Source: Pararhizobium sp. IMCC21322
GTDB taxonomy: Bacteria > Pseudomonadota > Alphaproteobacteria > Rhizobiales > GCA-2746425
DNA: 64,000 nucleotides
Direction: 5' to 3'
NCBI RefSeq assembly: GCF_030758295.1
Contig: NZ_CP132335.1
Span: 4,998,412 to 5,062,411 of the forward strand
The stretch's first letter is position 1. Each line of letters starts with the position of its first letter. Made by a program: the position numbers and the translations under genes. This document shows positions 16,456 to 24,075 of the stretch, one piece after another. Below the pieces are notes generated by a model. It saw nothing but the letters and a program-made list of their open reading frames with translations. It was not told the origin of the DNA and did not search any database.

Positions 16456-16954
16456 AATAAATGGATTACGCGGATGCTCCGCCCTCCTGAAACTGGCAAC
16501 CTGCCTACGCATGGACGTCGTAAGTTTCAATGAAAAACACAATCTGATCCACTGTCGCGCCGGGATAAGGAGCAGATTTTTCTAATGCGTTGCCTGATCG
16601 GCACATGAATTCAATTGGCGAGAGTGGTCAATCAATTTCCTGGCGGCGCCCTTCCCGATTGGCATTGTGCTGGGAAAAACTTTGTTCGTTGAGACTCTGA
16701 ATACGGGCGACATGATCTGTATCGGACTGGTCATGATATTTGTAACTGCAGCACATTGGCTCAGGCGCTGGTTGAGGCATTTATTCAGCAATTGAGCAGC
16801 GCGTTGAACCGTACCAGCGGACAGAACGGAACGAAAACAAATATGTTCCACAATGGACAACAGGTGTTCGCAAAAATTTGATGCTTTCATTTTTCCACCA
16901 ACTTGACGTTCCCGTTGCTGGATAGTTTACGGTGTGAATGGCTCGGGAGAGTAT
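16456..16954. other. About 500-bp intergenic region with possible gene relic
   Basis: No complete gene is supported. It separates the divergent sulfotransferase and CcdA-like genes and should contain both promoters. A 66-codon open stretch without a good start at 16598-16795 is listed separately as a possible decayed membrane-protein gene. Otherwise I see no repeats or RNA structure. Confidence 0.5.
16598..16795 (+). pseudogene. Possible remnant of a small membrane protein
   Basis: Plus-strand open frame between two stops with no start codon near its beginning. Its translation looks like true membrane protein: FLAAPFPIGIVLGKTLFVE, then GDMICIGLVMIFVTAAHWLR and a basic end RRWLRHLFSN before TGA. 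Two hydrophobic segments and a positive tail are unlikely for random sequence, but length and lack of a start suggest a 3' fragment of a lost gene. Parent family not recognised. Confidence 0.3.
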
Positions 16955-17626
16955 ATGGAATTTACAACACTTGAACTTGTCTTGTTGCCAATCGGTTTGG
17001 GTCTTTTGGGATTTATCGAGCCATGCACCATCGGCGGACATCTGCTCTTTCTTGAAACTCAGGCTAATCGAACCCGCCGTGAAAAATTTAACGCTGTACT
17101 GACATTCGTTGCTACACGCTCGCTCGTGTCTGGATTGTTTGGAGCGGTGATCGCATTTCTTGGCCAAGCAATTATCAGCGTACAGACCGGTTTTTGGCTA
17201 GTATTCGGAGTGATTTATCTCACCATCGGGATGGCGTTCTTGATTGGCAGAACGGGTCTCATCAAGCAAAAAATCAGTTTCGCGCCCGCCGCCTGGAAAC
17301 GCGCTCAGAATCCACTCGTTCTCGGGCTGGCATTCGGACTCAACATTCCGGCATGCGCGGCACCAATTGTGTTCGGTTTGCTTGGACTTGCCGCTACTGC
17401 GGGAACGGTAACAACCGGTTTCGTGATGATGTTTCTCTTTGGTCTGTTTCTGTCGTCACCACTCGCGTTGTTTGCTGCCGTCCCCAAACTTGCCTCGTGG
17501 CTCGAAACACTGGGGCAGAAAATGAAGCGGATGCGATGGCTCATCGGTGTTGTTTTTGCCTTGCTTGGTCTCTGGTCAATCTGGTTCGGGCTGTATGTTG
17601 ACCCCATAAACTGGTCAGGACAATGA
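16955..17626 (+). CDS. CcdA/DsbD-like membrane protein
   Basis: 223 residues from ATG 16955, preceded by GGGAGAG (a GTG at 16934 in frame lacks one). Six membrane helices. Each half carries one cysteine beside a proline, in GFIEPCTIGGHLLFLE near residue 24 and GLNIPACAAPIVFGLLGL near residue 128. That is the paired-cysteine plan of CcdA/DsbD-type thiol-disulfide transporters, which pass electrons from cytoplasmic thioredoxin to periplasmic proteins. It overlaps the following MFS gene by ATGA. No thioredoxin-like partner is beside it. Base composition of this pair looks more AT-rich than the neighbours, suggesting separate ancestry. Confidence 0.75.
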   Translation: MEFTTLELVLLPIGLGLLGFIEPCTIGGHLLFLETQANRTRREKFNAVLTFVATRSLVSGLFGAVIAFLGQAIISVQTGFWLVFGVIYLTIGMAFLIGRTGLIKQKISFAPAAWKRAQNPLVLGLAFGLNIPACAAPIVFGLLGLAATAGTVTTGFVMMFLFGLFLSSPLALFAAVPKLASWLETLGQKMKRMRWLIGVVFALLGLWSIWFGLYVDPINWSGQ

Positions 17627-18858
17627 GCAAGAAGAACCGTTTTGCAGGTGTAGCGGCGGCTGGAATTATCTTTCAGGCAGGATCAGCAGCGATTGATTCA
17701 GCAACCATCATGTCGTCACTGGTTTACCAGCTAACAGGCAGTCCGATTGCTGTAGGTGCGGTTACAGCAATCTTGAGATTCGGATGGTTGTTCCCGCAAT
17801 TGATTGTTGGCTTCCTCGCTCAGCGTGGTGGCTCCAGCATGCGCTTTTATGTCATTGGCGCATTTGGTCGTGCAAGCTGTATGGCTTTGCTGGCGCTCAT
17901 CCTCACCTTTGGAGCGGGTATATCCACTCTAACACTATCAGTTCTGGTATTGGTGATTTGGACAGCCTATTCCTTCATAAGCGGAATTGTAGCAGTTCCC
18001 TATAATGACATTGTAGCTCGTTCTGTTCCCTCGGAACTCCGAAGCCGATTGCTGGCTACACGCTTTTTTGGTGGTGGTGTTCTCGCTTTGGGAGTGGTGG
18101 CAATTGCAGACCGTTTGGCCAGTACGCTTATTTTTCCTTTGTCTTATGCAGCAATCATCGCAATGGCGTCTGGGTTGATGTATTTATCGTCCGTGGTTTT
18201 CACAGCAATGGGAGAACCAGAATCGACCACCAGAACGCCCCAAAAACCAACGTTTTTTCAATATCTGAAAGACGGCGTTGCAGTGTTTCGTACCAATCTG
18301 AAATTCAGAAAATTTGTCTTTGCGCAATGGTGTGGTGGTGGTGTTCTCATGGCCACGCCTTTTTATATCGTGCAGGCTGATGTCAACGGGATAAATCTAA
18401 TAAACGTGGCACTGTTGCTGGGAGCACAAACTGCAGGAGCATTGATTTCAAATGCTCTGTGGGGGTGGTGGGGAGACCATTTCGGCAAGGCCAGTCTCCT
18501 GAAGGGCATTGCTGTTGGAAGAATTTTACCGCCTGCTGTGATTTTGCTTCTCACGTTCACCAATTTTTTTGATGGCAGCCAAATATTTTATGTATTTGTC
18601 GGGATATTCTTCATTCTCGGCGCTCTTGCCAATGGTCTGACAATCGCCGTGATTGGCTTCCTGATGGAAATATCGCCGGACAATCTGCGTCCTGCCTATA
18701 GCGGTTATTTCAACGCGATTACAGCTCCTGCATTCCTGCTCCCATTGTTGGCGGGAATTGTTGCCACAGTATTCGGGCTGACACTGGTTTTTGCCATTTC
18801 AATGCTTGCGGCAATTCTACAAACTTTCTTCCTGATACGTATTGAAGCAAATCCGTGA
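17623..18858 (+). CDS. MFS transporter, substrate unknown
   Basis: 411 residues with twelve predicted helices (N-half from AAAGIIFQAGSAAIDSATI, C-half from KFVFAQWCGGGVLMATPFYI). The loop between helices 2 and 3 reads GFLAQRGGSSMRF, a weak form of the MFS motif A. It begins inside the stop of the CcdA-like gene (ATGA at 17623), so the two are one operon, and their joint function should be linked. No substrate can be read from the sequence. Confidence 0.82.
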   Translation: MSKKNRFAGVAAAGIIFQAGSAAIDSATIMSSLVYQLTGSPIAVGAVTAILRFGWLFPQLIVGFLAQRGGSSMRFYVIGAFGRASCMALLALILTFGAGISTLTLSVLVLVIWTAYSFISGIVAVPYNDIVARSVPSELRSRLLATRFFGGGVLALGVVAIADRLASTLIFPLSYAAIIAMASGLMYLSSVVFTAMGEPESTTRTPQKPTFFQYLKDGVAVFRTNLKFRKFVFAQWCGGGVLMATPFYIVQADVNGINLINVALLLGAQTAGALISNALWGWWGDHFGKASLLKGIAVGRILPPAVILLLTFTNFFDGSQIFYVFVGIFFILGALANGLTIAVIGFLMEISPDNLRPAYSGYFNAITAPAFLLPLLAGIVATVFGLTLVFAISMLAAILQTFFLIRIEANP

Positions 18859-19186
18859 GCTGAGCAAAGATGCATGCCATTGCAAAAAGGATCGATTTTG
18901 CAGCGTGAGCACAGGTCGATAGCCTTGTAGATTGCTGTTTTTATTTTGTCTGCATTCATCAGACCTAACCTTAGAGGAAGACGTTTTAACCGAAAACCGT
19001 CGATTGGAAGAGAGTCTATGGCAAGCTGAATCTCGCTTTGACGACACTCTCATGGACAAAATATTTGCCCCAGATTTTTTTGAGTTCGGTCGTTCAGGGC
19101 ACACCTATTGAATAATAGTGGTGCAAAAAGGGCTCCCTGTGACAGGAGCCCTTAAGTTGGAATGTTGGAGGCCAGAGATCTCATAA
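18859..19186. other. Intergenic region between MFS and csgH copy 2
   Basis: About 330 bases without a supported gene, between convergent transcripts. Apart from the terminator at 19132-19171 I see nothing specific in it. Confidence 0.6.
19132..19171 (-). terminator. Intrinsic terminator after second csgH
   Basis: On the minus strand, AAGGGCTCCTG pairs with CAGGGAGCCC and is followed by TTTTTGC. It resembles the terminators at 6251-6305 and 1177-1230, including the shared TTGGAGG tail on the plus strand, but is clearly more diverged than the csgH gene beside it. Confidence 0.75.
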
Positions 19187-19588
19187 TCAGGTGGCACCAC
19201 CGATGCGCTCTGCGCAGTTGAAGGTCACACCGCTGACAGTGACTTCCAGACTGGCATCATAGACAGAACCGGAAGACAGCATCATACGGCCCAATTGGAG
19301 CGGCTCTCCGGCGTCTGCCCGGAAATTGCTGCCCTGTGACAGATTGGTACTGCCGGAACGCCCGGCGCTTTTGACCTTGAAGCGATACTGACCATTGATG
19401 GATGTATCACTGTGGATCATGGTTTCCAGCGTGATCATGCCACGGTTTTCTGTGGCTTTGATTTCACAGCTGATCGGATCATCCGAGGCATTGTCTGTGT
19501 TGGTTCCGGCCAGTGCGACGCCAGTCAGGCTGAGTGCCAGAAGTGCGGCAGAGCCGGAAACCATGTGTTTGCTAAAACGGGTCATCAT
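19187..19588 (-). CDS. csgH: Curli assembly chaperone CsgH, copy 2
   Basis: 133 residues, identical in protein and, by eye, in DNA to 6324-6725. Same signal peptide, same two cysteines. It follows curlin copy 2 after an identical 84-base spacer. Perfect identity, while the flanking terminator has diverged, points to recent gene conversion between the two loci rather than a recent whole-locus duplication. Confidence 0.8.
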   Translation of the reverse strand: MMTRFSKHMVSGSAALLALSLTGVALAGTNTDNASDDPISCEIKATENRGMITLETMIHSDTSINGQYRFKVKSAGRSGSTNLSQGSNFRADAGEPLQLGRMMLSSGSVYDASLEVTVSGVTFNCAERIGGAT

Positions 19589-19672
19589 ATTGTCCTTTCT
19601 TTGGAAAAGCAGGATGGCCAGGGATCAAAAATCGCCCGGCGCATCTAACTGTTTCAAGTGATCTACCGTGGC

Positions 19673-20104
19673 TTATGGGCAGGCTTGAACAAAAGCTGCG
19701 ACATTGCCGCTACCGGTCTGGTCGACATTTGCGTTGCAGTTGTTTCCAACCTGAACACCGGCTGCGATATTGCCATTGCCGTCCTGTGTCAGAACTGAAT
19801 TGTGGTTGTTGCCGAACTGGCCAACACCAGCCTGATTGCCATTGCCATTTTGAACTGTGTCAGCTGCATTGTTGATGCCGCTCTGGCCGGTTGCGGCGAC
19901 ATTGCCATTGCCGAACTGTTCAGTAATGGAGTTGTTGAAAAGACCGTCCTGGAAAACACCGATCTGGTTTCCAACACCAACCTGGCCACCACCGGCTGCA
20001 TTGCCGAAGCCGAATTGTTCGATGTTGATGCCATTGGCCAGTGCAGGGGCCGAAAAGTTGGTGAAAAGTGCGACTGCTGTTGCGATAAGGGTAAGGCGTT
20101 TCAT
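19673..20104 (-). CDS. Curlin repeat protein, copy 2
   Basis: 143 residues, differing from copy 1 at a single residue as I read it (QVGVGNQIG instead of QVGFGNQIG). Signal peptide, ten 11-residue curlin repeats, two C-terminal cysteines as in the others. The 11 bases before the start, including GGAGAGAAACC, match copy 1. Beyond that the upstream sequence is different, yet it keeps the four-half-site element. csgH follows downstream. Confidence 0.88.
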   Translation of the reverse strand: MKRLTLIATAVALFTNFSAPALANGINIEQFGFGNAAGGGQVGVGNQIGVFQDGLFNNSITEQFGNGNVAATGQSGINNAADTVQNGNGNQAGVGQFGNNHNSVLTQDGNGNIAAGVQVGNNCNANVDQTGSGNVAAFVQACP

Positions 20105-20179
20105 GGTTTCTCTCCTAGAGTTAAAGTTGTTATCAACGTCGGCTACTTGACGTTGAATAAGGTTTAGGAGAGTGCGCCC

Positions 20180-20215
20180 GAACCATCCCTGAACCGCCCG
20201 TTCAGAAATCGTTCA
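20180..20215 (-). promoter_or_regulatory. Four-half-site element upstream of curlin 2
   Basis: GAACC, ATCCCT, GAACC, GCCC, GTTCA, GAAATC, GTTCA, starting 76 bases upstream of the start. Spacer lengths (6, 4, 6) equal those at the other curlin genes while the spacer bases differ, so the half-sites appear to be under selection. Confidence 0.72.
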
Positions 20216-20379
20216 TCTGAGAAAAAATCGACCTTTGTAAGCTCAAATAGCCGTAAAATCCGCCGAAATGCTGGGTTTTCTGAATGTTGATTATTTACAC
20301 ACAGCTTGCGCCTTTAAGGCGAATGGGTCTGCCCGAGGCCTTTGGCACCCGGACAAACGATAATTCGATTGGCAGAATT

Positions 20380-20628
20380 CTAACGTTTATTCTGCGGCAG
20401 ATGTGCAGCGTCTTTGCCGCGGGAGTGACGAACCACCCGCAACAGCACCAGCGCAAAACCACCGGCAAGGCCGGCCAGCACCAGATGAAACGGCGACTGG
20501 GCAATATGCTGCAGGGCGGACAGCACACCAAACTCTCCATGATAGCCGCTATGAGCCAAAGCCGGTTGCGCAATAATGGCCGCTGCAGTGGACAGGGTGA
20601 TGGCGGAAAAAAATCTCTTAATGGTCAT
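20380..20628 (-). CDS. Small membrane protein, HupE/UreJ-like
   Basis: 82 residues: a signal or first helix (FFSAITLSTAAAIIAQPALA), then AHSGYHGEFGVLSALQHIAQ, a second helix (FHLVLAGLAGGFALVLLRVV) and a basic tail. The mature start with a His-rich AHSGYHG and a downstream histidine-containing helix recalls the HupE/UreJ nickel-linked membrane proteins, but it is much shorter (those have about 190 residues), so the likeness is weak. Its start lies inside the end of the histidine-rich gene (11-base overlap), making it the last gene of the guanidine operon. A part in metal supply is a guess from context. Confidence 0.6.
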   Translation of the reverse strand: MTIKRFFSAITLSTAAAIIAQPALAHSGYHGEFGVLSALQHIAQSPFHLVLAGLAGGFALVLLRVVRHSRGKDAAHLPQNKR

Positions 20629-21115
20629 GATGGTGATGTCCTTTTTCTAGAATGTCGGATCGCTCGGAGAGTAGTGTTAAAAGATCAATGTCAGCCCGTT
20701 CGGTCAAAGACACATAGACAAAATTCATTGTCTCCCGTGCATCAACCATGGGGCCTGGAAATGGCAGGTAAGCCAGTTCCCGCGAACCGAAGGCAGGACA
20801 GGCTGTCCCGATCTGCCAGTTGGAAATGATGGTCGCATCCACCAGATTGAGCGTCAGCCCATCTGCGCCGGAACGCTGAAACGGAATTCCGGACAGGCGC
20901 AGATAGCTTGTCTTGTCTTCGGCCGTGCGAAAGCCTTCCACAAAACTGCTCGACAGAACTTTTAGCTGATCTGCATGAGCCGCATCGCTTTGGCCATGCA
21001 CATGGGAATGCAGATGGTCCGCATGGGCGTGATTGTGCCCGACCCCGCCCATATCCTGAGCGTGATCATGGTCGTGGTGATGGGTGTGGTCCGTATGTGA
21101 ATGATGTTTGCTCAT
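20618..21115 (-). CDS. Histidine-rich protein, candidate metal chaperone
   Basis: 165 residues from ATG 21115, one base after the hydrolase stop. The first 45 residues are dominated by His and Asp (SKHHSHTDHTHHHDHDHAQ, then HNHAHADHLHSHVHG), and the chain ends HHHHDH. Such tails bind nickel or zinc in chaperones such as HypB, SlyD and UreE. Between them is a compact, non-repetitive domain of about 110 residues (LSGIPFQRSGADGLTLNLV, ELAYLPFPGPMVDARETMNF) that I do not recognise. It has no signal peptide. It sits directly behind a GdmH-type hydrolase, an enzyme class that needs nickel, so nickel storage or delivery is the most reasonable role. This is inferred. Confidence 0.7.
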   Translation of the reverse strand: MSKHHSHTDHTHHHDHDHAQDMGGVGHNHAHADHLHSHVHGQSDAAHADQLKVLSSSFVEGFRTAEDKTSYLRLSGIPFQRSGADGLTLNLVDATIISNWQIGTACPAFGSRELAYLPFPGPMVDARETMNFVYVSLTERADIDLLTLLSERSDILEKGHHHHDH

Positions 21116-21116
21116 A

Positions 21117-22355
21117 TCACACCACATCCGGTCCGGCTGGAATGCTGACAGGCTTGTCGATGATATGCTTATGCGATCCCATTTTGCCATGGGAGACAAG
21201 CGTGCCAAGCACATCCACAATCACACGGGTTGCCAGCAGCGCAGTGATATCAGAGCAATCATAGGGCGGAGAAACCTCAACCACTTCCAGACCGCAAATG
21301 CCCTCCTTCGCCACCAAAGACACAAGTTCCAGCGCTTCACGGGGCAAAAACCCACCCGGTTCCGGCCAGCCCGTACCAGGCACAAAGCCGCAATCCACAC
21401 TGTCGATATCGAACGAGATATAGACCGCATCGGCGTCTTTCCACGCCAGCTCCAGCGCCCGTGCTGCGGTTTCTGCCAAGCCCATTTCTTCCACATCGCG
21501 CATGGTAAAAATATTGGTGTTGCGCTTGCGTGCTTCCGTGACGCCTTCACGCGGCACCTGCCAGCCACCAATACCCACCTGCACCAGATTGACCGCAGGC
21601 ACATTCACCAGATCCGTTGCATGGAACCATGGTGTGGTGTGCATCCGTTCATCCAGATCCTTCTCCTGAATATCAATGTGACGATCAAAATGGACAATGC
21701 CGATGCGCTTGGAGGTACATTGCGCAATGCCGCGTACACAAGGAAAGCCAATGGAATGGTCGCCACCAATCATGATCGGCAGCGCACCGGACGACGCCAC
21801 ATGGCTGACAGCCCGCGTAATCTGATCGAATGTTTTTTCGATGTTGGCTGGAATGGTGAACACATCGCCCACATCACACAGGGTCATCTGTTCACGCAGA
21901 TCAACACCCATCTCATAATTGTATGGGGTATAAAGCGCCGAAATTTTGCGCAAACTCTGAGGACCAAACCGTGTGCCGGGCCGATAGGTGGTGCCACCAT
22001 CAAACGGAATACCCATGACAGCTGCATCATAGGCGCCAACGGCTGTAACATCTTCAATGTAAGGTGCCTTCAGGAATGTATTGATGCCCGCATAATGCGG
22101 CAGTTCACCACGCGCAAAAGTGGGAATGGATTTGTCTTCCAGACAATCCGCACCGGTCAGCCCCATACGCAATGCCCATTGTTTTTCTTTCTCCCAGGCA
22201 GCCGAGGGCAATTCAGCTTCCTTTTCCGCAGCCTTCCAGCCACGCATTTGCAGCTTGTCAAAATCGGGATGGTGCTGATGGCGCGGCTTGGCCCGGCCGA
22301 CATGGCCTCCAATCCGGCTGGCGCGAGTTGGGCTTGTAGAGAATAGATCGAACAT
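21117..22355 (-). CDS. gdmH: Ni-dependent guanidine hydrolase, ureohydrolase family
   Basis: 412 residues from ATG 22355 with AGAGGAG upstream. Ureohydrolase fold. GdmH-type members split guanidine to urea and ammonia. Metal-binding motifs: GGDHSIG, HFDRHIDIQE (where arginases have DAHxD) and SFDIDSVDCGFVPGTG. The long N-terminal extension (KEKQWALRMGLTGADCLEDK, then ELPHYAGINTFLKAPY), DERMHTTPWFHAT and EVVEVSPPYD are as I remember them in cyanobacterial guanidine hydrolase rather than agmatinase. It lies in one operon with an ABC transporter behind a guanidine-I riboswitch, which supports guanidine as substrate. Older annotation pipelines would call it agmatinase. Confidence 0.9.
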   Translation of the reverse strand: MFDLFSTSPTRASRIGGHVGRAKPRHQHHPDFDKLQMRGWKAAEKEAELPSAAWEKEKQWALRMGLTGADCLEDKSIPTFARGELPHYAGINTFLKAPYIEDVTAVGAYDAAVMGIPFDGGTTYRPGTRFGPQSLRKISALYTPYNYEMGVDLREQMTLCDVGDVFTIPANIEKTFDQITRAVSHVASSGALPIMIGGDHSIGFPCVRGIAQCTSKRIGIVHFDRHIDIQEKDLDERMHTTPWFHATDLVNVPAVNLVQVGIGGWQVPREGVTEARKRNTNIFTMRDVEEMGLAETAARALELAWKDADAVYISFDIDSVDCGFVPGTGWPEPGGFLPREALELVSLVAKEGICGLEVVEVSPPYDCSDITALLATRVIVDVLGTLVSHGKMGSHKHIIDKPVSIPAGPDVV

Positions 22356-22368
22356 GGTTAGTCTCCTC

Positions 22369-23199
22369 TTAATTACGCAATTGCGGCGCAAAGAGCTCAT
22401 TTGGCTCCGGCGCTTTGTCTGTTGTGTTTTTGTTGAGTGGCAGATCGTAGGTAATCGTGGCCCCATAGGCCTCCGGATTGTCCGGGTCGTGGCGCACCTT
22501 GTCGAACACCAGCATGCGGGTGCCCAGTTTGAAGGCCTCAGAAATGTCATGAGTAACCATGAAAATGGTCATCGACATTTCTTCCCAGAGCTCCAGCAGC
22601 AATTCATGCATATCCACACGAATGCCCGGATCAAGCGCCCCGAAAGGTTCGTCCAACAGCAGAATTTTCGGACGCTTCAACAGGGCCTGCGCAATAGCAA
22701 GACGCTGTTGCATTCCGCCCGAGAGCTGCGTTGGAAACCTGTCCTTTGCAGCAGTCAGCCCGATTTTCTCAAGTGTCTCGGCAACGGCATCGCGGGCGGC
22801 CAACCTGGATTTTCCAAACAATCGCCCAGTAAAGCCGCCGCTTTCAAACTCACTCGCCAGAATGAGATTCTCTTCCACAGTGAGATGCGGGAATACGGAA
22901 TAGCGCTGAAACACGATGCCACGATCCGGCGTCGGTTCCGGCGGCAGCGGCTCGCCATCCAGCAGAATGCGCCCATGAGTTGGCACTTCCTGACTGAGTA
23001 ACAACCGCAAAAATGTAGATTTACCGCAGCCAGATGCACCAACAATGGTGCAGAATGATCCAGCTTCGACACGAAGGCTCAATCGCTCCAGAACACGGTT
23101 GTCATCATAATCCATCACGACGCCGCGCAACTCGATTTTCGGAATAGCTGTCCCAGCCGCGGAAGTAACGGGCTTGGAATTATCAGAAGCGATGCTCAC
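22369..23199 (-). CDS. ABC transporter ATPase, NitT/TauT type (guanidine uptake)
   Basis: 276 residues. Walker [12 protein letters not shown] near residue 54, Q-loop [11 protein letters not shown], signature [19 protein letters not shown], Walker [15 protein letters not shown]-loop MVTHDIS. Resembles the SsuB/TauB/NrtD branch. Overlaps the permease stop by ATGA and is followed after 13 bases by the hydrolase. Riboswitch control and the neighbouring hydrolase suggest the substrate is guanidine or a guanidino compound. Confidence 0.9.
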   Translation of the reverse strand: MSIASDNSKPVTSAAGTAIPKIELRGVVMDYDDNRVLERLSLRVEAGSFCTIVGASGCGKSTFLRLLLSQEVPTHGRILLDGEPLPPEPTPDRGIVFQRYSVFPHLTVEENLILASEFESGGFTGRLFGKSRLAARDAVAETLEKIGLTAAKDRFPTQLSGGMQQRLAIAQALLKRPKILLLDEPFGALDPGIRVDMHELLLELWEEMSMTIFMVTHDISEAFKLGTRMLVFDKVRHDPDNPEAYGATITYDLPLNKNTTDKAPEPNELFAPQLRN

Positions 23200-24017
23200 A
23201 GGCTTTCACCCCCAAGATGATGCCAGGGGAAGGCACGTTTTGAGAGCAGCAACAACAGCCGGTCGAGGATAAAGGCCAGCAGCGTAATCCAGAACACGTA
23301 GGGCAGGATTACATCCATCGCCAGATAGCGCCGCACCAGAAAAATGCGGTAACCAAGCCCGCCAGTGGAGGCAATCGCCTCGGCTGAAATCAGAAAGATC
23401 CAGCCCGGAACAAGCCCAAGACGAATAGCGGTAATCAGACGCGGCAAGGTCTGTGGCAGCACCAGCCGCCAGATCATTTGCCAGACGCTGGCTCCCAGCG
23501 TTTCTGCCTTGATGATCATTTCCCTTGGAATATCCATCACCACCTGGGCAATGGAGCGCACCATCACCGGTGCCGTTCCAAGTACAATCAACATGATTTT
23601 GGAGGCTTCACCCAAGCCGAAGACAATAAACAGAATGGGCAGAATCGTAATGGGCGGGATCAACGAAATGGTCGCCACAAAAGGTGCAAAACTGCTTCTG
23701 GCATGAGGAATAAAGCCGATGGCGATGCCGACAACCAGCGCAATGGTGGTGGCGATACCCATGCCGATGCCAAGGCGCATCAGACTGTCAAACGTATCCG
23801 TCCAAAGCAGCAGATCACCGGAGCGCTTGTCAGCGACAAATGCCATGCGCCAGAAGCTGGCACCCATGGTTTCCAGCGACGGCAGCAGCTTGTCAGCCGG
23901 ATTATCCAGGCGCCTGAGATGGCTGGCAACGACATACAGGATCAGCACCGCTATGAAGGGCAATGCGCCCATAAACAGCTTTTCCCGTCGTTGCAGTTTT
24001 CGGTTGATAATGCGCAT
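23196..24017 (-). CDS. ABC transporter permease, NitT/TauT type (guanidine uptake)
   Basis: 273 residues, about six helices, with the cytoplasmic coupling segment of BPD permeases (IKAETLGASVWQMIWRLVLPQTLP). The first helix is FMGALPFIAVLILYVVAS and the last FWITLLAFILDRLLLLL. It is the membrane channel of the riboswitch-controlled transporter. A 14-base perfect palindrome lies between the binding-protein gene and this gene. Confidence 0.9.
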   Translation of the reverse strand: MRIINRKLQRREKLFMGALPFIAVLILYVVASHLRRLDNPADKLLPSLETMGASFWRMAFVADKRSGDLLLWTDTFDSLMRLGIGMGIATTIALVVGIAIGFIPHARSSFAPFVATISLIPPITILPILFIVFGLGEASKIMLIVLGTAPVMVRSIAQVVMDIPREMIIKAETLGASVWQMIWRLVLPQTLPRLITAIRLGLVPGWIFLISAEAIASTGGLGYRIFLVRRYLAMDVILPYVFWITLLAFILDRLLLLLSKRAFPWHHLGGESL

Positions 24018-24032
24018 GGCAAATCCGCGTTG

Positions 24033-24046
24033 GTTCTGGCCAGAAC
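24033..24046 (-). other. Intra-operon palindrome between binding protein and permease
   Basis: GTTCTGGCCAGAAC, followed by a partial second copy (GGCCAGAAC), in the 58-base gap between the two ABC genes. It can form a hairpin without a T-run and probably tunes the transcript level of the downstream genes. Confidence 0.5.
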
Positions 24047-24075
24047 GTCAGGCCAGAACTTGTTGCGATTACAGA

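Larger units (their letters stand above)
19187..20115. repeat. 929-bp duplicated curlin-csgH unit, copy B
   Basis: Partner of 6324-7252, same orientation, 12,863 bases away. Similarity stops sharply at the csgH stop codon on one side and 11 bases upstream of the curlin start on the other. Direct repeats this similar could recombine and delete the malonate, sulfotransferase and MFS genes between them. Confidence 0.93.

Noticed and set aside
6324-20115. 929-bp direct repeats as an insertion sequence or composite transposon
   Set aside because: No transposase, no terminal inverted repeats and no target-site duplication. The repeat holds only curlin and csgH, so duplication with gene conversion explains it better.
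21108-22346. Plus-strand open frame of 412 codons opposite the guanidine hydrolase
   Set aside because: The minus-strand gene has full family motifs and a ribosome site; the antisense frame has neither.
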